A DNA stretch of 64,000 nt. Source: Coccinella septempunctata (lineage: Eukaryota; Arthropoda; Insecta; Coleoptera; Coccinellidae). The notes beneath the pieces were generated by a model. The model was given only the letters and a program-made list of their open reading frames with translations. It was not told the origin of the DNA and ran no database searches. The stretch is from assembly GCF_907165205.1 (NCBI RefSeq), contig NC_058189.1, positions 57,748,270 to 57,812,269 on the forward strand, written 5' to 3'. Positions 12,486 through 25,400 of this stretch are shown here, one piece after another. Numbering within the stretch: position 1 is the stretch's first letter; each line of letters starts with the position of its first letter. The translations under genes were made by a program, and so were the position numbers.

Positions 12486-15400
12486 TTACTCTGTATCAGT
12501 GGTTTCAAAATAAGTTTTTGTAGTTTCTTGCAAACTAGATCCATCAAAATTTTTATCACTAGTGTCTAGGTTCAGCATTATTTTTTTATGAATCAATTCA
12601 TTCTCATCCTCCTTTTTGCTCTCTAATTGTCTGTTCAAATTTTCAATTGTTTTCTCATCCAGTTCTTCCTCCACAATATTAAGTAACTGCTCTACTTCTT
12701 CATCTAAAGGTGCATTATCCGTTATTTCTATGTTATTATGAGGGGTGAGTAATATATTCATTATGTTAGCTGTTATTCTCGAAATGTTGTACTTGAGAAT
12801 TGGTTCAGTTCCTATAATTATTGGTATGCCTGGTGTATCAATACTGGGATATCCACAGGGTCCATATCTTGGGAAAGCTCCCTGCACTGATACCCAGAGC
12901 TCGTAAACAATTTGACAACAGGTGCAACTGGGAAATTGGTTGGTTGGGAGAGTGTGCTCATCTGTTTCTAAAATGCAGAAATAGTCAGTTTTTCCTTGTG
13001 TGATATTCACCATTTTGGGTACCCGACAAATATCTGTTCTTACAACTTTGGTCCTTGAAAATGGTCTGAGAGCCCTGGAAACATGATGAATAAGCTTACA
13101 GCGTCAGTGTTAGAGTCATTATAGATAAGCCTCGACTGCAACGCCATCTATCGCACTCAAGTGTGAATATGAGATTTTAACACTAGCATTGAATAATAAC
13201 CCCCATATTTTTTGAGTTGAATATTCAATGACACTGGAGATATATAATAAGAAACGTTTAAATATGAAATCCTAGTAATATTGCAATAGTTTTTCTTATG
13301 TGGGATTCCCTGGTTGAGATAAGTGAATGGTCGAAAATTTCAAAAAAAAACAATAATATTTGTTTATTCATTCATTAATCAGATATACAACTTCAATACT
13401 TGTGGAAATGTACTTGCTGTTTCCCTATATAAAAGATAATCACATTTGTCTCAGAACTTCATAGTGAGCATCCACCAAAATAAGCTGTTTATTTTCAGTT
13501 GGAATATGTGGTGATACAAACTTTTCCTCTTAACATTGAGTTACTCAATGCTCTTACTTACCTAAATATATCTAGACGCGTCAAAACGAATATAATACTA
13601 CCAAATAGCATATTTGAGTGATTATCTATTGTACATAAAACAGGTATACTCTGTTTGATGGCTACGCCACTGAAAGGTGTCCAGACATCTACGTCCACGT
13701 ATCCGAAATGCTTCAGAAAATTAATGGATCTGTGTACTTTTACCAGCGATTCGAACTTTAGATGTTGTTCCAAGGCAAGATCCCTTTTGTTTGAAACAAT
13801 TATTTCTTGATTGTGAATGAAAACGCTCGAACTTTCAATCACAGTCACTTTGCACCAATATCTGTTGAGTAGAGGAGGTTTAGAGCTTTTTGATTTGAAG
13901 TAAAAAATTTTTCTTAGGCATTTGAAGTATATTCACAAGTTGTCCGAAGTAATGTCTGAAACACGCCACTGTGCACAAAAAAAAATTGTAGGATTTATTG
14001 GGATTTTGAATAATTTTTTGTCAATTTGAGTGTTTTCGTGCTTGTGTTTCCACACATGGATTGAAAACAAAAATATTATTACTTCACGTCAATAAATTGA
14101 AATATTCATGAACGGATCCTGATTTCTATTGTATCTCTCTCACATTTCTTCAACTCTTCAGCGCTTATTTCGAGAAAAAAATTAATATTTTTTTTTCTCT
14201 TTTTTGAATCGTTTCCCTTGAAACTTTCCCACTTGTTAACACCCTGCATATGTTTTCTTTTGTTGGGATCTATCGAAGATGCCCGAAAGTCATGGCAAAA
14301 ATATTTTGTGGTTACAAAACTGAGAGTTTCATAAATGGGAATATGGAAAAAACGTTAAAGAAAATGAAAATCTCATCTGTTTTAGAGTTCCTAAAATAGG
14401 GGGATACGGGACACTTGACAAAGGATGCAAAATCATTTTTGGGAGAAGCACGAATTTTTCCCTTTTTTGATTTAAATTACCAATACCTGATAGAGCCGTA
14501 TTCACCATTCCAAGTCGCCGGAATACGCGTAGGCCAGCCACAAGAAAACTCGTAACCTTCAATCCCTTTATGTTTATGAGCCAAATTTCCACCACATAAA
14601 GTATGCCTTGTGTAATAGAAAACTTCTTCTCCGTTCATTTGTAAGCCTTTTCTGTAATACCGGGGAAAGAGGAACAAACTCTTTTCCAATGGAAATTCAC
14701 ATGTTGCGATTCCTGAGATCTGGAGAGCCAAAAAGTATATGATGGTTTGTTGTCTACCATACGAGTCATTAAAATTGGCATTAAACCCAGGAAAAAAATA
14801 TTTGATGTCCTTCCATTGGAGGACACCTGATGTCTGAACAACAATTTAAACTTTTTTTTCATTGACTCGGAATGTTTGGTAGAAATGATAGTTTATTGAA
14901 ACACCGAAAACCAGATTTTTCCAACCCCTATACTTATATAAGGGGTTGAAAAATCCAACCAAGGCATTTTTTGCCAGAAGTTTTTGATGGATAGAGAGAA
15001 ATATTGGAATGATGTTAACACCAATCCACATAGCTCATTTTCTCAAATAATTTTCAATTCAAAAGTTGCATAAATTATCAGAGTTGACTACGGTCATGAT
15101 TGATTCAATCCCCCTCATACACAGAAGTTGGAAAAATTTAGTTTCGGAGTATTTCAAATACAATTTTTTACATATCCTTGAAGGGGTCTCTATATCCTTA
15201 TTTTTGGCTAAAGAATCCGCTCACGAAGTAAATACATCTTCTGACTATTTATGAGTCTCCCTCTGTTTATCAAAGGCTTTCACCACATATTAAATATCAA
15301 AGTTATATCGCCTTTGCTCTAAAGGGGTTGAATTTAAGGGGGTGTTATTCAATACATAACATGGCTAATTATCATTAAAAATAGAATTCTATAGGCGAAG

Positions 15401-15606
15401 AGGAGTGCACCACTTATAGGATAGTCACGTGTTATCAGAACTCTTTTCAACTTATGTACCTCAATAAGCGCGTATCTGATAATCGCTTCACCAGGAGTAG
15501 TAATTTCCACAAATCCCTTCAAATGGCGATTCTCTATATCTCCAATAATTAACCGACATACAATTTCTTGATTGGGTAGGACTTCATCACTGATGATATT
15601 GTCCAT
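12486..15606 (-). CDS. Alpha-arrestin (arrestin domain-containing protein), intact
   Basis: Exons 15460-15606, 14487-14719, 13562-13861 and 12486-13074 join in phase to 422 aa, the usual ARRDC size. Exon 1 gives LPNQEIVCRLIIGD...GEAIIRY (N-domain beta strands). Exon 2 gives GYEFSCGWPTRIPATWNGEY, ending in GSIR, which joins exon 3 YWCKVTVIES; this matches the arrestin pattern of a proline-rich segment, then EG-YGYIRYWVKV. Exon 3 carries the C-domain start (SGVAIKQSIPVLCTIDNHSN). Exon 4 has FPSCTCCQIVYELWVSVQ and IPIIIGTEPI, the arrestin-C signature. The ~110-residue tail is acidic and has no PPxY motif. Alpha-arrestins are membrane-trafficking adaptors. Exons 3 and 4 lie in array unit C; exons 1 and 2 are unique. 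The N-terminal exon assignment is slightly less certain than the rest. Confidence 0.85.
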
Positions 15607-16459
15607 TTTTTAACGAAGGTTTTATTATCAAATGGTAGATATTATATGCACTGTTTGAAAACAATGTGACTTGAAAATTACTTTACAATACTTGACAGAT
15701 TACGTTTTTTTTGTATCGTTTGAAGTAAATCTCCGAATTTGGTGAAAACTTTTCAATCCATTTTCTGAAGGTGATTCGAAGTGATTTAATAAACTTCAAA
15801 TAAATCATTTTCTAATAATTTGTACCCCGAGGAATATTTTCGTTAGTTTCTAGTATCAAAGATTCTAGTATCTAGGGCCGCTAGATTTCCCTTTCCCGCA
15901 CATTCTATTGGATTCGAATGAAAATGACCACCTTTCACTCGATATCCTGTTTTCAAAATCAACAAGCTTTTTTTAGATTTAAGTGGGCAAGTTTGAAAAC
16001 TGTGAAAGTAAACTCATGTGTAAAATATAATAAATGCTTTTTGCCACAGATTACGGAGATATGCTTTTTCCATATCAGCAAAACAATTTCTATATAGAAA
16101 ACAACCAATTAAGCGATTATTCCTCTATCTAAAGATTAACGACGCAGAATACGATTAGCAGAGACAACCTCTGACGATTAGCGATTCTTGCTCATGATTC
16201 ACATACCCCTAGATCGAAACGAAACTGACTGAAGGCGAAATGTCATTTATTTCATTGGTTCAAAACAAAATACAGATTTTATTTGACATTTGTTTAGGTT
16301 TTGAATTCTGTGCAATATCTTGGCCAAAAATGAATTAAGCTAATCATTTAATTAAATATCAAGTTCTATTTACTCCGGCGAGACCTTCTGAATTTATCCT
16401 GAAACGTTCACCTTGTTTGAACATTAGAATGACTGTCTATTGACAAAGGGAAAATCAAA
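15607..16459. promoter_or_regulatory. Divergent intergenic region, arrestin / UBE2W
   Basis: 853 bp between the arrestin start codon (minus) and the UBE2W start codon (plus). It presumably holds both promoters and 5' UTRs. No ORF, repeat or recognisable motif was seen. Confidence 0.4.
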
Positions 16460-17943
16460 ATGGCAGGAATGTCACCATCAGAGGTAAATAATTACTTTTT
16501 CAATTAAGCAAAACCTGCTCGAATAATGATTAATCACTCTTCTTCTGTTCAATCTGGAGTATTTCCTATTTTCCTGTCCATCTAAGATGGGAGAATATAG
16601 AAAGATTTAGACTGAACATATTTTTACAGAGAAGATTACAAAAAGAATTGATGTCTCTTATGAAAGAGCCTCCACCAGGGGTTACTGTAGATGCTGAAAT
16701 TGCTGAGCAAAATTTATTACAGTAAGTGTAAATAAGAAAAGAATGATAACACTCCCTTGAGGGCTCCTGTTTACTTTAACGCCCACCTTAAATTTTTGTA
16801 ATCAGTATTTTAATGCCATATTTATTTTAATTAAAAAAGTGAAAGTGATAATAGGTATCGCAATATGGTATTGTTTATTTCACCCTAAAAAATTATTATG
16901 ATTTGAAGTCTTCAATGATGTTCCATCAATAAGATTGTTAACTTGATCTATAAACTTTAAATTAGGCCTCTGTTTAGGTTTTAATGAATTTAAGTGTTAT
17001 TTTTTTGTCACAATGAAACATATTAGTGTTTTTGATGGAACAGTTTAAAATTATTGAGTATTTCAAGAAGTACTTGTGATTTCTAAAGTCTCACCCAAGA
17101 GCACTAGCTATATTGTTTTTACTCTCAACTCCTAATTTTTAATAAATGGTATAAGTAGAAGAGCTTGATAGAAATAGGAATGTGAGAGCAACTGAGAACA
17201 ACTCAACCTGTGGGTATTATTGTTTCCATGAATTATCTGATATACATTTTATTTTAGTTGGATCATTCGAATGGAAGGTGTATCAGGTACTTTGTATGAA
17301 GGGGAACAATTTGAATTGCAGTTCAAATTCAGCAATAAGTATCCTTTTGATTCACCAGAGGTAATCAAATTTTTTTCTATATCACAGTTTTTATGAAATC
17401 ATTTGGAAGTATTTCTGAGGATATTACTTCATTGCAGGTGACCTTTGTCGGAAATAACATTCCAGTACATCCACATGTATATAGTAATGGTCATATATGC
17501 TTATCGATTTTAACTGATGACTGGTCACCTGCTTTATCTGTGCAGTCTGTTTGCCTTTCTATAGTTTCAATGCTCAGTAGTTGTAAAGAGAAGGTTTGTG
17601 AATTTTTATTCATATAAGTTTAAAAATAAGTGTTCCCCTAATCTTGCCTACTTTAGTCTTGTATTTTTTAGAAAAGGCCTCCAGACAACGCATTTTACGT
17701 TAAAACCTGTAATAAAAATCCAAAGAAAACAAAATGGTGGTATCATGGTAAGTCTTGAAAATATTTGTCTGGAATTACTGCATTTCCATAAGCGATTTTT
17801 CAGTCTTTTGAAAAATAGTCTTTGACTATTAACTTTGAATATAAAAAAGTATTGCTTCAAAACAATGAAGCATTGTTGAAAAATCGCTTATATAACTTTA
17901 AGTCTTATTAATTGCAATGTTTTTTTCAGATGACTCAGTTTGA
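16460..17943 (+). CDS. UBE2W: Ubiquitin-conjugating enzyme E2 W
   Basis: Exons 16460-16483, 16630-16721, 17258-17360, 17438-17593, 17672-17747 and 17930-17943 join to 154 aa, close to the family size (~151). The UBC fold is complete: RRLQKELMSLMKEPPPGVTV, LYEGEQFELQFKFSNKYPFD, then IPVHPHVYSNGHICLSILTD with the catalytic Cys in HICLSIL. The C-terminus KTKWWYHDDSV is the UBE2W-specific tail. UBE2W attaches ubiquitin to alpha-amino groups of disordered N-termini rather than to lysines. Splice phases agree at every junction, and the last coding exon is only 14 nt. A polyadenylation signal AATAAA lies at 18100-18105. Confidence 0.96.
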
Positions 17944-19451
17944 AAAATATAATTATACTACTTAAAATTGTGATTTATTTATCTCTATTGTAGGTCTTTA
18001 TATTTTATATCATATTCCTTTATTGATTCATGAAATTTATAGGAAACATTGAAATTTCAATAGTGCCTGCCATGGATGTATCTATTTATGTTATTGGAGA
18101 ATAAAGTGTTTTTGACCGTTCTTACTAAACTAATTTTCTTCTGTGGAAAATCTAAAAGAATGTTGAATTACATTTCCTAAGCTTGCCTATTTTGATGCAA
18201 ATTTCAATCGATGAAAAAAGCCTTGTTATTCCAAAAAAAAATAATTTAAAAATGTATTCAAAGTAAATATCAACTTTGATGTACTTTAAATTAAACACCT
18301 ATATTAACAAATTGTTTATTTTAAACAAAGCCTTTACCTACATTTGAACATCCACACCCTATATCAAAAAGATAGTGTTCTTGAGTACTTTTGTATCCAA
18401 TTAGGTTTAAACCCAGTCTGCCTGAAATTGACCAGATGCACTCAATACTTGAAAATAATCAAGTAAAATTTATAAAATTACGGATCACATTATACAAATA
18501 ATTTTCTTAAATTAGATAACCTCAACATTTGTAGACAATACATTCAAGATATACAAAAATTAATTAAATATGATAACTATAAATAAAAAAAATTACGGTA
18601 TATTAAATATAACTTTAAGACTGGCGTTGACAACAATTTGATAAAATTAAAATGGGCGCGGATAAATCGAAAATTTTATGGACAAAAAATTACGGATGTT
18701 TTATTATTACACTGAGTAGGAACAATAGATGGGTATATATTATATTTTAATTTAGTGCGGCAATAAATGTAACGTTGACCATATTCATATTTCACAGAGT
18801 TACATTTTGATTTCCATATCAGAATATTTCACACATGAAACATGAATATATATATATATAAAATAAGATTATTATTGTACAAGTCTTATTCCGAGAGGTT
18901 TGGCAACAGCTCACATAACCGAAAACGATTTACAGCAGTCTTGGAAACTCACAAAAACATCCAATTTTTCCAGCGTTGATTAAAAAAAAAAAATTTTGAA
19001 TGTCGTATTTCTAAAGGTAAAAGAGTATATCGGACTCTGCTTTAATTGGAAAATTGAATTTTATAGAAAAGTACTCATCACTTCCTAATATTCAAATAAT
19101 GTTAATAACATTTTGGAAGACAAATTAGGCGATTTTTCGGAAATATTCAGTAGAAAATTTGATGATACAAGTTGATCAAAACTAAGATCGGGCTCCAATT
19201 TGTCTTTGCGTCATGTTATTGTCCAATACAACTAGATGCAAAATTTATATATAGTATATAAAATAAATGTACACTTAAACATTTTGTATTTTTTCTTGAT
19301 TGAGGGTTAACTATAGCCCAACAATAAAATATATTGGCATCTATTCAAACAAAGATAGATAAATATATATCTAAGAGTTGATTAGACCAGTTTTGTTTTC
19401 AACTTATAGTAATTGTTTCTGTAGGTTGTAGCTCTGTTGGTCCCCCCCAAT
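17944..19451. other. Convergent 3' region, UBE2W / Tudor-SN
   Basis: About 1.5 kb of AT-rich DNA with the UBE2W AATAAA signal at 18100 and the probable Tudor-SN 3' UTR on the other strand. A short (TA)n run lies near 18850. No coding exon or structured element was recognised. Confidence 0.4.
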
Positions 19452-22400
19452 TTAATTGCCCATACCAAATTCCTTAGGATCATCCACAGTTATATCTCCG
19501 TACTCCCAAATGTTAGAACGGTTTTTCTTAGCAGTTTCTTGAGCTTCCTTGTAAGCAGCCAGCTGAAAGAATATGACATAGATCATTAAAACTACCCATG
19601 ATTATTCATTAAATATGAAGAGATGTTCTTCACTCACCACTCTATTGTTCTTCCTGTTTTTAACATTTTCAATCATAAGAAGTCCATCAGCAACTAGATT
19701 CTTGATGATATCAGACTGAGCATTTTTCTCTGTGTGTAATGAAGCAGCATTAGGGGCACCCTGATTACGATAGACAACGCTCAGGTACAGTTTGGGTGCT
19801 TTTGTATCCTCCTTTAAGTACTTCAAGGCCAGCTCAGCATACTCTTCATCTTTCGGCAATATGACGAAAGGCAGACTATATTCTGTTGCGAATGGCTTAT
19901 CACTGGTGTAGGCTGATGAAAGTGGAGCAAGCCTAACCAGAGGCAGTGTTTCCCTACAAATATTCATCTTGTACTTGAATTTGAAAGAATTATGTTGAGT
20001 GATTCGGAAATTATGAATTTTTATCTGGATCTGTGCTCAACAGTACTTGACATATCAATTGGCACAAGTCAAAAACTAAGGCAGTTAATGTCAATGAAAC
20101 CGGGATGCATTATATCGACAATTCAATGGCAAATACAAAAATGGGGCGTTGCCATTTGAAAAAACAGAATCCATGAGTGTATCTCATTTTCGATGTCCTG
20201 TATACATATACTCCATTCACTTTTATTTTAGCACTCTGTTGGCCATGGAAATTTGACACATTTCACTCTGTATAGTACAAAAATGTGGGGTTATGACGCT
20301 TGTCAAAACATTTTTGGGTTTTAAATCAACGCTATGTTGCCTGTTCTACGTAAAAGTTTCTGTTATTACGTACTTATTTCATCACAATGTCGAATCTCTT
20401 CGGAAAATATGTGACGAATATAATTGAAGTTTATACAAACTGATTGAAGGCATACCAAATCCAGTTATTTGCTTGGAAAATACAAGAGATCAGTATAATA
20501 TCATAATACGCACTAGCTTGAAGAGAGTTGATGTTCGTTATCTCCTTTGGCTAAAGTTTGAATACGTTACATCAGTTGTAGATTTCAAAAATATTAACCC
20601 GAAGATGAAAAGCATATGATGCAGTGGTTGGGAATGGGTATCTCCCGATGGAATTAACAGATAATTACAAGAATGTGAATTCTTCAACTAAAATCATCTT
20701 GCACCAATATAAGTAAAAGGAATTAAAGGAAGTTTCAAGTCAAGATGAACTTCACCTTTGAACAAAAATTTCACAATCCTTCTGATTATGGAAATATTCA
20801 GCTGAAATATAAGTCGTTTTGATTCAGATGAAACATTATATAAAGTCTCTTATATTGAATATGTTCGCTAGCGTCTGACGTATTGCGGATTTTAGAATAC
20901 CAGGGTATAACTATTTGAATGAGCGGACCTGAATTCTAAATAGCACTTCCTGAATCCCTGTCTCTTTTTTCAACCACTTTCGGCATTTTCGTAATAAAAA
21001 TTGATATTAGTTGTGGCAACGGCGTTATGACATTAACGATATTTCATGAGTGCCAACCTTACTCCGTTCTAGTTACAAAAACTTGAGAAAATTATTTCAT
21101 GGCCAACCGACTGCTAAAATAAATGTGAAGGGAGTATATAAAATATTTTTAGGATTAGCTTCAACAAACATTCAAAGGTGAACAACCAATTCCTCAGTGT
21201 CAATTGTCTTCATTATTTCTTGTGCTCGAAAACACATCAGGTGAAGAAATTCATAAGAAGCATCATTGAATTGGATTGTTCCTTCATTGAAACTCATCAG
21301 TGACAATTTGTGTGTGAAAAAATATATTTACCTGTTTCCGTAGTCGATGTAGTGTACTTGGGCATTATTTCCTTGAACTCGTTCAACTTTCGCTCTATAC
21401 CACTCATTGTCAACGAACTTGGCGGCGCAAATTTCTCCACGTTTGGGCGTGAAAGAACCGGGAAGTGGTGGATTAGCTTGGAACTCCTGTCTGAACTTGG
21501 CGTTCAATGCCTCCGCCTTTGGACCCTCTGCCATGGTTTGGACAAAGAAGTGAGCCTCTGGAGTAACCTCAGTCACAACTACTTCTTCGTAAGTTGCATC
21601 TGGGGCTTCAATCTGCTAGAACACAACAAAATATCAACCCGAACGAAAACCAATATTAAATTATATAAAAATATGCATAGAAACTTTCCCTCTTACCACT
21701 TTTTCATCTTCAACCTTCAGTTCCTCCTTCTCCTCAACGTAATCCTTCCAGATGCCTAACCTCTGTTTCCTGGCATGTTCTTCAGCCTCTTTGAGTTGCG
21801 TTGCAAATTGGGATTTTTCGCCAGTTCTGTGTACTGACGCATAACCCAAATTAACTAACGCAACTGAAAGGTTCAAATTATCGACCCAAAGCCAACCGAT
21901 AAGACTGGCGGTCTTTCCAGTAGTCGAACATCCAGTTACTTGGATTGAAACGTCTCGCTGAAGACAGTGTTCCTTCGTGAATTTGAAAGCCTCCTCACCG
22001 AAAGGTTCGCCCTCAATTGCTGGCTGATTGCCTATAGCTGGACGGGCTGCCCTTGGACAGTTAATTCCCCCTGTATACAAAGTGGGAAATGAATCAATTT
22101 TGTAGAATAGTTTCTAAAATAAAAACATACTTTTGTATTTCTTACTTTGAAATAAAGAACAATAAATAAAGAAGCAATTCAAGAGCTCTACTCGAGTAAC
22201 ACTATGGTGACTAAGATAACAGATCTATTGACATCCTTGTACTCCAGACAGAATAGCTGCCAAATAGTTTGGGTTCCTTCACATAGTGGCATAGATGGAA
22301 ATGAGAAAGCTGATCAGGCAGCAAAAGAAGCAATCTCTTCAGTAGAGGAAATTGATATGTTGACCAATTACGATATGAGTAACACCTACAAAACCTTTAT

Positions 22401-25400
22401 AAAGAAAAAATGGAAAAATATTTGGCAACATCAAAGGTCCAAACTTGCACTCATCGACCCAACTATATCCAACCTAAATCCTATCACCCAACATAGAAGA
22501 GACTTAGTGACCATAAGACGACTCCGAATCGGACATAGCCTTGTATCTCATCAACACCTCCTAGCAAAGGATAACGCCCCAATATGTACTACATGCAACA
22601 CCAATATCACCATCCGGCACATTATAACAGAATGCAGCATGTACCAGACCCAAAGGAATCATTTCAATGTGAACATCAAGATGGAAGAAGCTCTTAAGAT
22701 CAACACAACGGATATCCTCAATACTTTAGCTTTTATAAAGTCTATCAATGTGAAAATTTAATTGTAAATAGTCCCCTAAGTCATACATGTAACAGTTCCA
22801 ACACCGCTAATGACCTAGCTGTCGAAGCGGCAAACCTATAATAAAAAAAAAATAAAGAACTATTATTTTTTTTACTTCGATTGAAGCCAGGCTCCAATCT
22901 GCATAAATCTTCATTCAACTCTTATAGTCAGTTTATGGAGAGGTACTAATACATAAGAAATCCAATGTAATTGGCAGTCTGCATGCTGGTGTTTGCCATC
23001 TGCCCATGAAATTGGTCCATTTCTTAGTATAAGATCTTAGTAACTCTACATAAACTCACCATTATTTATGTAGGTTGCGATTTTAGTTAAGTAACTCAAT
23101 AAAGGCGCATATTTCAATTATATCTGAGATTTTGTAGTGTAGTCAATCATAAAATGATTCCTCAGTGTCAATTGTCTTCAGTTTTTATGTTTGAGAACAT
23201 ATCAGGTGAAGAAATTCAAAATATGCATCATAGGAATCTATAGATTTAGAGATTTTTCCAGTATATAATATAAATAGATAACATGGAAATGAAAGCTAAG
23301 CAATCAGAAACATACCAACTGTAGGTGTGAAAAATACTGTCCAACAAAATATGTAATAAATCATCAACACACGCTACGTCAATAAATTTAAATAATTTAT
23401 CTCTATATAACTTCTTGTTGCCAATGCTATGCCACCAATCGTAATTGAACTGAATTGCGACTACTTTCATAATAAAACATATTGACAAGGAATTCAGAAC
23501 AAAGGAAAGATGTTAAATCTGGCAAGGTCCTTCAAAGAACTTTCACATGGAACATACTGATAGTTGCATAAGAAAAAACTACCGAAAACCACAAAAAAAA
23601 AAAAAATAGATACATACCCAAGAGGAATGTGCATAGGCTGTTCGACTTGGGAATGTAAAGACGGAGCCTACTGCCACTTGTAACAAATTCAACAACCGCT
23701 TCGATTCTCTGGAGCCTTTGAAGAGTGGATAGTTCCAGCTTAGCCCTTGTAGCATCCTGAAATACATCATTCATTTCTCTATAATTATTTCCATTATATT
23801 TTCAACAAGTGATTTTTTTTTTATGAGAAATAGTCTTACAATTTCTGCAACTCTCAATGGGACAGCCTTCTTCTTTGAATGTATTCCGACCTGAGATTTT
23901 GCAGCCTTAGTTTCAGCATCCAACAGATCGTGATGTCTGGAACTTCTCTGATCATCATCGGCCCTGTATTTGACTACCGTTGCAAGCCCTTTGGCTACAA
24001 GACCCTCAGCAATGTTCCTTGAAAAAAAAAATCATAAGATAAATCCATAAAGCGAAATATTTCAATATTCTACAAAAAATAGGGGATAACTTACTTTCCT
24101 CCAACAGTTACTGTGGCACAAGTTTTTTCAGGATAACTATCCCTAGCCTCTTGTATATAGTCCACTAAAACATGAACTTTCTTGCCAACAAGCTCCTTCC
24201 TCAAGTATTCTCTAGCTTCATACATGTAAGGAATGTCATATAATGGCCGGAAAGTTTTAGTTTTTGGTGCATTTTTTTCTTCCTCGGTTCTGGAAAATTG
24301 TGAATGAAAAAGAATAATAAATAAATAAGTCATATTTTAATTTATATTTACTTTGTGGATCCTTCCTTAGGCGGTCTTATGCTTGAAAGAAAGACTTTCT
24401 TTTGTTCACCATTAGGTAATTTAACCATGATAGCGTCCCCATTGACAATTTCAGTGACAACTGCATTATAATCTCTTTCTTTTCCAGTAACTTTTGGCTG
24501 ACTAGCCTGCCAATCTTTCCAGATTCTCAGACGCTTTTCCTGAAATATCATAAAATTTATGGTTTTGTTGATTTTTTTCTTGAACAATAAGACAAGATTG
24601 AAAAAAAAATTGAACAATCCTACTTCTCCTTTTTTATACATTTTGTTCCACCTGGAGAGCTTATTAGAAGTTTAAATACCTAACTCCACTACACAAAAAA
24701 AAGAGACTCACCTTAGCAACTTGTTCGGCAGCTCTCAATTTCTCAGAGCCAGATTTCAAGAAACTGATAGACCAATCCACGCAATGAGCCAGGCCTTCTC
24801 TCAACAAGGATTCAGCGATGTTGCCTTTTGGATGTAAAATTGTTCCAATGAAATTATTGTTGTTAACAGATTCCAGGATGATTTCTACATCATGTTGCAG
24901 AAGCCTCAGTTCCACATACGCTCTGGCTTCATCCGCAAAAGGTACCTTGATGTTTGGGTCAGGTTTACCATTGCTGTCTAATTTGAATCCAGGGCACTAA
25001 AAGAAGAAAAATCAATCAATATTAAGTAGGTATAGACACTGTTTTGAGTTGCAGATTGATTATAGAATGCTACCTTGACAATATCGAAATTACCAGGTTA
25101 ATTCAAATCAATATTTCAATAAACTTACTCTTATTCCAGTAATCATAACAGTCACATGATAAAAATCAGGAAGCAGAAAAGCTCTAACAGTAGAACCATC
25201 CCTCACATGTTCAATAACAGCTTTAATCGGCTTGTAGGCATGTTTTTTGACGAATGATGCCATTTGTTCATTTTCAATTCCCCACTTCACATCCCTTACA
25301 TGATCCTGAAAAAAATTAACATCAATATTTTCTGGAAATTTGTGTCATTGTTGAATAAGCCACATCCATAATGTACTCTTCAGCAAGACTATATAAACTT

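Larger units (their letters stand above)
1..14192. repeat. Head-to-tail tandem array of a ~4.55-kb gene-bearing unit
   Basis: Three near-identical units (474-5024, 5025-9618, 9619-14192) plus the right-hand 473 bp of a further unit at the window edge. Unit junctions fuse arrestin intron 2 (left side) to DNAJC17 intron 3 (right side), just after the shared attaatattttt. At 14192 the similarity stops and unique arrestin intron sequence continues, so this is the right end of the array; the left end lies outside the window. Units differ by a few substitutions and small indels (15 bp near 1540, 58 bp at 9541-9598, 21 bp in arrestin exon 3). That makes a pure assembly echo unlikely but does not exclude copy-number error. 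Confidence 0.95.

Noticed and set aside
1..14192. Array as a pure assembly artefact
   Set aside because: Units carry distinct indels and substitutions, and only one arrestin exon 3 is intact. Copy number may still be wrong.
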